Positions 61,685 to 64,000 of a stretch of 64,000 nucleotides of DNA are shown in pieces. Position numbers and translations under genes: made by a program. This stretch comes from Lentzea californiensis (GTDB lineage: Bacteria; Actinomycetota; Actinomycetes; Mycobacteriales; Pseudonocardiaceae), in contig NZ_JANBBE010000019.1 in assembly GCF_024648825.1 (NCBI RefSeq), positions 62,001 to 126,000 on the forward strand, read 5' to 3'. The stretch's first letter is position 1, and each line of letters opens with the position of its first letter. The notes under the pieces are model-generated. The model made no database searches. It saw nothing but the letters and a program-made list of their open reading frames with translations, and was not told the origin of the DNA.

Positions 61685-62497
61685 TCAGCTTTGAGCGGAC
61701 AGGGCCGCGAACGACTGCAACCGGCGCAGCTGGGCGGCGCGCTCCAGCGCGAGCTGCGCTTCGGCCGTCGGCGACTCCGCGGCGGCCAGGATCAACGCCA
61801 GCGTCTCTGACACGGCTCCGGCCATCGGCTTGAGAACGGCGGCCACGAGCTCGTCGACGGCGCCGTCGAGCCCGTCCGCGGGCACGACGGAGTTCGCGAG
61901 GCCGATCCGCAGCGACTCCTGCGCCGACACCCGGCGGGAGGTCACGCACATCTCGGCCGCGCGCGAGTACCCCACGAGCCGCACCAACGGCAGCGTGCCG
62001 CCGAGGTCGGGCACCAAACCCAGCCCGGTCTCGGCCATGCAGAACTGCGCGTCCTCGGCGAGCACGCGGAAGTCGCACGCCAGCGCCAACTGGAAACCCG
62101 CGCCGATGGCATGCCCTTGCACCGCGGCGATCGTCACGCGTGCGGGGTCGCGCAGCCAGGTGAACCCGGCCTGGTACGACGCGATGCGGGCGTCGGCCTC
62201 CGCAGCGGGAAGCGACAGGATCGCGCCGAGACCACCGGGTTCGCCGTCGACGGGCTCACCGGTGAACATCCGCCGGTCCAGCCCTGCCGAAAAGGCACGG
62301 CCGGAGCCCCGGACGACCACGACTCGGACGTCCGGGTCCAGCTGTTCGCCGATGTGCCGCAACGCCTGCCAGGTAGCCGGCGTCTGCGCGTTCAGCACGT
62401 CGGGACGATCGAGCGTGATGGTCGCGCGCGGCCCGGAGATCGTGAGCCGAACGCCACCGCGCTCGAGCACACCAGCGTCGATGGAAGGCACTGGCAT
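61685..62497 (-). CDS. Enoyl-CoA hydratase/isomerase-family protein with a Gln for Glu substitution
   Basis: A 270-residue crotonase-fold protein: RATITLDRPDVLNAQTPATW, then the oxyanion turn GRAFSAGLDRRMF, then TIAAVQGHAIGAGFQLALAC and the EAE-like FCMAETGLGLVPDLGG. Of the two catalytic Glu of hydratases, the second is kept (Glu156) but the first is Gln136. This is common in isomerase-like or other crotonase functions, so simple hydration of a trans-2-enoyl-CoA is doubtful. It stands alone; no other fatty-acid gene is near. Confidence 0.82.
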   Translation of the reverse strand: MPVPSIDAGVLERGGVRLTISGPRATITLDRPDVLNAQTPATWQALRHIGEQLDPDVRVVVVRGSGRAFSAGLDRRMFTGEPVDGEPGGLGAILSLPAAEADARIASYQAGFTWLRDPARVTIAAVQGHAIGAGFQLALACDFRVLAEDAQFCMAETGLGLVPDLGGTLPLVRLVGYSRAAEMCVTSRRVSAQESLRIGLANSVVPADGLDGAVDELVAAVLKPMAGAVSETLALILAAAESPTAEAQLALERAAQLRRLQSFAALSAQS

Positions 62498-62556
62498 GGT
62501 CGTTACCTCCGGCGGACTAGAAGCTAGTTACCGGAGAGTAGCAGTCTGAGTTCTGG

Positions 62557-62766
62557 TTACTTCTTCTTCGTCCGGGTGGCGCCACCGCGACCGCGCAGCG
62601 TGACCCCGGATTCTGAGAGAACCCGGTGCACGAAGCCGTAGGAACGCCCGGTGCTCTCCGCCAAAGCCCGGATGCTCGCGCCCTTTTCGTACTTCTTCTT
62701 CAGGTCAGCGGCCAGCTTGTCCCGTGTGGCGCCGGTGATCCGGGCACCCTTCTTCAGGTCAGCCAC
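62557..62766 (-). CDS. Small helix-turn-helix protein of actinomycetes
   Basis: A 69-residue basic protein: ADLKKGARITGATRDKLAAD, then LKKKYEKGASIRALAESTGR, then SYGFVHRVLSESGVTLRGRG. The ARDKLAADLKKKY...SIRALAESTGRSYGFVHRVL pattern is widely conserved in actinobacteria and is annotated as an HTH protein, with a Lys/Arg-rich tail that suggests DNA binding. The GTG start comes right at the family N-terminus. It lies between the crotonase and ABC-F genes with its own promoter space. Role unknown; nucleoid or housekeeping function is often guessed. Confidence 0.78.
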   Translation of the reverse strand: MADLKKGARITGATRDKLAADLKKKYEKGASIRALAESTGRSYGFVHRVLSESGVTLRGRGGATRTKKK

Positions 62767-62940
62767 CTTGTCCCGCCTTCCGTACGAGCAGGTGGGCCGT
62801 TTGACGGCCCCTGTCGTCGCAATGATCGAACAGGAACCGGCAGAACGCCAGGTGATCAAGCAAAGAGATCGGTGAACGGTCGATTCGATCACACTCAGTT
62901 GATCACAGAACGCGCTCGGTAATCCTTTGACGGGTGGAGA

Positions 62941-64000
62941 TCACGCCAGCTGAACGAGGTCCAGGTAGTCCTCGGACCAGTGGTCCTCGGTGCCGTCGGG
63001 CAGCAGGATGACCCGTTCGGGCTCCAGCGCCTCGACCGCGCCGGGGTCGTGCGTCACCAGGACGACGGCACCCTCGTAGCGCCGCAGCGCGTCGAGCACC
63101 TGCTCGCGCGAGGCCGGGTCGAGGTTGTTCGTCGGCTCGTCGAGCAGCAGCACGTTCGCCGCCGACGACACCAGGCCGGCCAGCGCCAGCCGCGTCTTCT
63201 CGCCACCGGACAACGTGCCGGCGGGCTGGTCGAGCTGCTCGCCGCTGAACAGGAACGTGCCGAGCAACGACCGCAGCCGCTGCTCCTGCTCGTCCGGCGC
63301 CATGTGGCGGATGTTCTCCCACACCGACGCGTTGTGGTCGAGCGTCTCGTGCTCCTGCGCGAAGTAGCCGATCTTCAGGCCGTGACCGGGCACGACGCCA
63401 CCGGCGTCCGCCTTCTCGCTGCCGCCCAGCAACCGCAGCAGCGTCGTCTTGCCGGCGCCGTTGAAGCCGAGCACGACGACGCGGGAACCCTTGTCGACGG
63501 CCAGGTCCACGCCGGTGAAGATCTCCAGCGAGCCGTAGGACTTGCTCAGACCCTCTGCCATCAAAGGGGTCTTGCCGCACGGGGCGGGCGACGGGAAGCT
63601 GATCTTCGCGACCTTGTCGCTCTGGCGCACGTCGTCGAGACCGTCGAGCAGCTTCTGGGCGCGCTTCGCCATGTTCTGCGCCGCAACGGCCTTCGTGGCC
63701 TTCGCACCCATCTTGGCGGCCTGCGTCATCAGCGCGCCGGCCTTCTTCTCGGCGTTGGCGCGCTCACGGCGGCGGCGCTTCTCGTCCGTCGCACGGGCCT
63801 CGAGGTACTTCTTCCAGCCCAGGTTGTAGATGTCGACCTCGCCGCGCATCGCGTCGAGGAACCACACCTTGTTCACGACCTCGTCGAGCAGTTCGACGTC
63901 GTGCGAGATCACGACGAGACCGCCGTCGTGCGACTTGAGGAAGCCGCGCAGCCACGTGATCGAGTCGGCGTCGAGGTGGTTCGTGGGCTCGTCGATCAGC
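62941..64000 (-). CDS. ABC-F family ATPase, C-terminal part (runs off the right edge)
   Basis: The visible 353 residues are the C-terminal two thirds of an ABC-F protein: the end of the first ATPase domain (IDEPTNHLDADSITWLRGFL, then the H-loop VVISHDVELL), the interdomain linker with a charged helix (EARATDEKRRRRERANAEKK), and the second ATPase with GFNGAGKTTLLRLL, LSGGEKTRLALAGL and LLLDEPTNNLDPASR. ABC-F proteins lack membrane helices and act on the ribosome (EttA/Uup type) or give antibiotic protection. The linker lacks the long antibiotic-resistance loop, so a housekeeping role is more likely. The N-terminus lies outside the window. Confidence 0.9.
   Translation of the reverse strand, partial: LIDEPTNHLDADSITWLRGFLKSHDGGLVVISHDVELLDEVVNKVWFLDAMRGEVDIYNLGWKKYLEARATDEKRRRRERANAEKKAGALMTQAAKMGAKATKAVAAQNMAKRAQKLLDGLDDVRQSDKVAKISFPSPAPCGKTPLMAEGLSKSYGSLEIFTGVDLAVDKGSRVVVLGFNGAGKTTLLRLLGGSEKADAGGVVPGHGLKIGYFAQEHETLDHNASVWENIRHMAPDEQEQRLRSLLGTFLFSGEQLDQPAGTLSGGEKTRLALAGLVSSAANVLLLDEPTNNLDPASREQVLDALRRYEGAVVLVTHDPGAVEALEPERVILLPDGTEDHWSEDYLDLVQLA

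Overview
The window reads as chromosomal DNA of a high-GC actinomycete, most likely of the Pseudonocardiaceae (Lentzea / Saccharothrix / Actinosynnema-like). This placement is inference. It rests on very high GC with G/C at third codon positions, frequent GTG starts and 1-4 nt start/stop overlaps, and the gene families present: ShbA-type sigma factor, MmpS-like protein, covalent UdgX, F420-type LLM oxidoreductase, TreXYZ trehalose genes, and an LytM protein with a long basic N-terminal tail. No rRNA, tRNA, CRISPR array, intact insertion sequence or prophage was found.

Layout. 1-6050: start of a SnoaL-like gene, an XRE regulator, two lamin-tail-domain proteins and a large secreted subtilisin-like protease. 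6035-13701: a LuxR/TrmB-type regulator, a scar in which a MarR gene and a divergent FAD-monooxygenase gene have each lost their 5' ends, a secreted intradiol dioxygenase, and a probable GABA-catabolic unit (PucR regulator, 4-aminobutyrate aminotransferase, aldehyde dehydrogenase) beside a LacI regulator. 13702-18600: small genes, including an 18-codon frame, a 12-codon frame with its own promoter and an extraordinary Shine-Dalgarno sequence, an amino-acid permease, an NlpC-like secreted enzyme, UdgX with CsbD, and an ANTAR protein. 18518-27184: treX-treY-treZ, a dead TnpB fragment and malQ. 27290-29121: a Rid-family protein, a LacI regulator and a peroxiredoxin.

29108-37734 is a nine-gene run on the minus strand and the most interesting part. 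The first five genes encode a 4-coumarate:CoA-ligase-like enzyme, an SDR, an MIO aromatic ammonia-lyase carrying the His-Leu pair linked with tyrosine, a probable heme-dependent tyrosine 3-hydroxylase (LmbB2/Orf13 type) and a caffeoyl-CoA-type O-methyltransferase. Read together they predict a bacterial phenylpropanoid route in which tyrosine is hydroxylated before deamination: tyrosine, DOPA, caffeate, ferulate-type acid, CoA thioester. They are followed by an LLM oxidoreductase and TetR pair with its own operator-bearing promoter, a glycosyltransferase and an MmpS-like protein.

37829-64000 is more ordinary. It holds an LytM peptidase, a strand-asymmetric intergenic region with a G-quadruplex motif, two penicillin-binding proteins, a PfkB kinase, an MFS exporter, the ShbA sigma factor, a flavoprotein / DUF1365 / CFA-synthase operon, two two-component systems, an orphan ABC-2-like membrane protein, a bicovalent BBE-type oxidase, an ABC exporter, an enoyl-CoA-hydratase homologue, a small HTH protein and the C-terminal part of an ABC-F protein. 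Many genes meet tail to tail with overlapping 3' ends.
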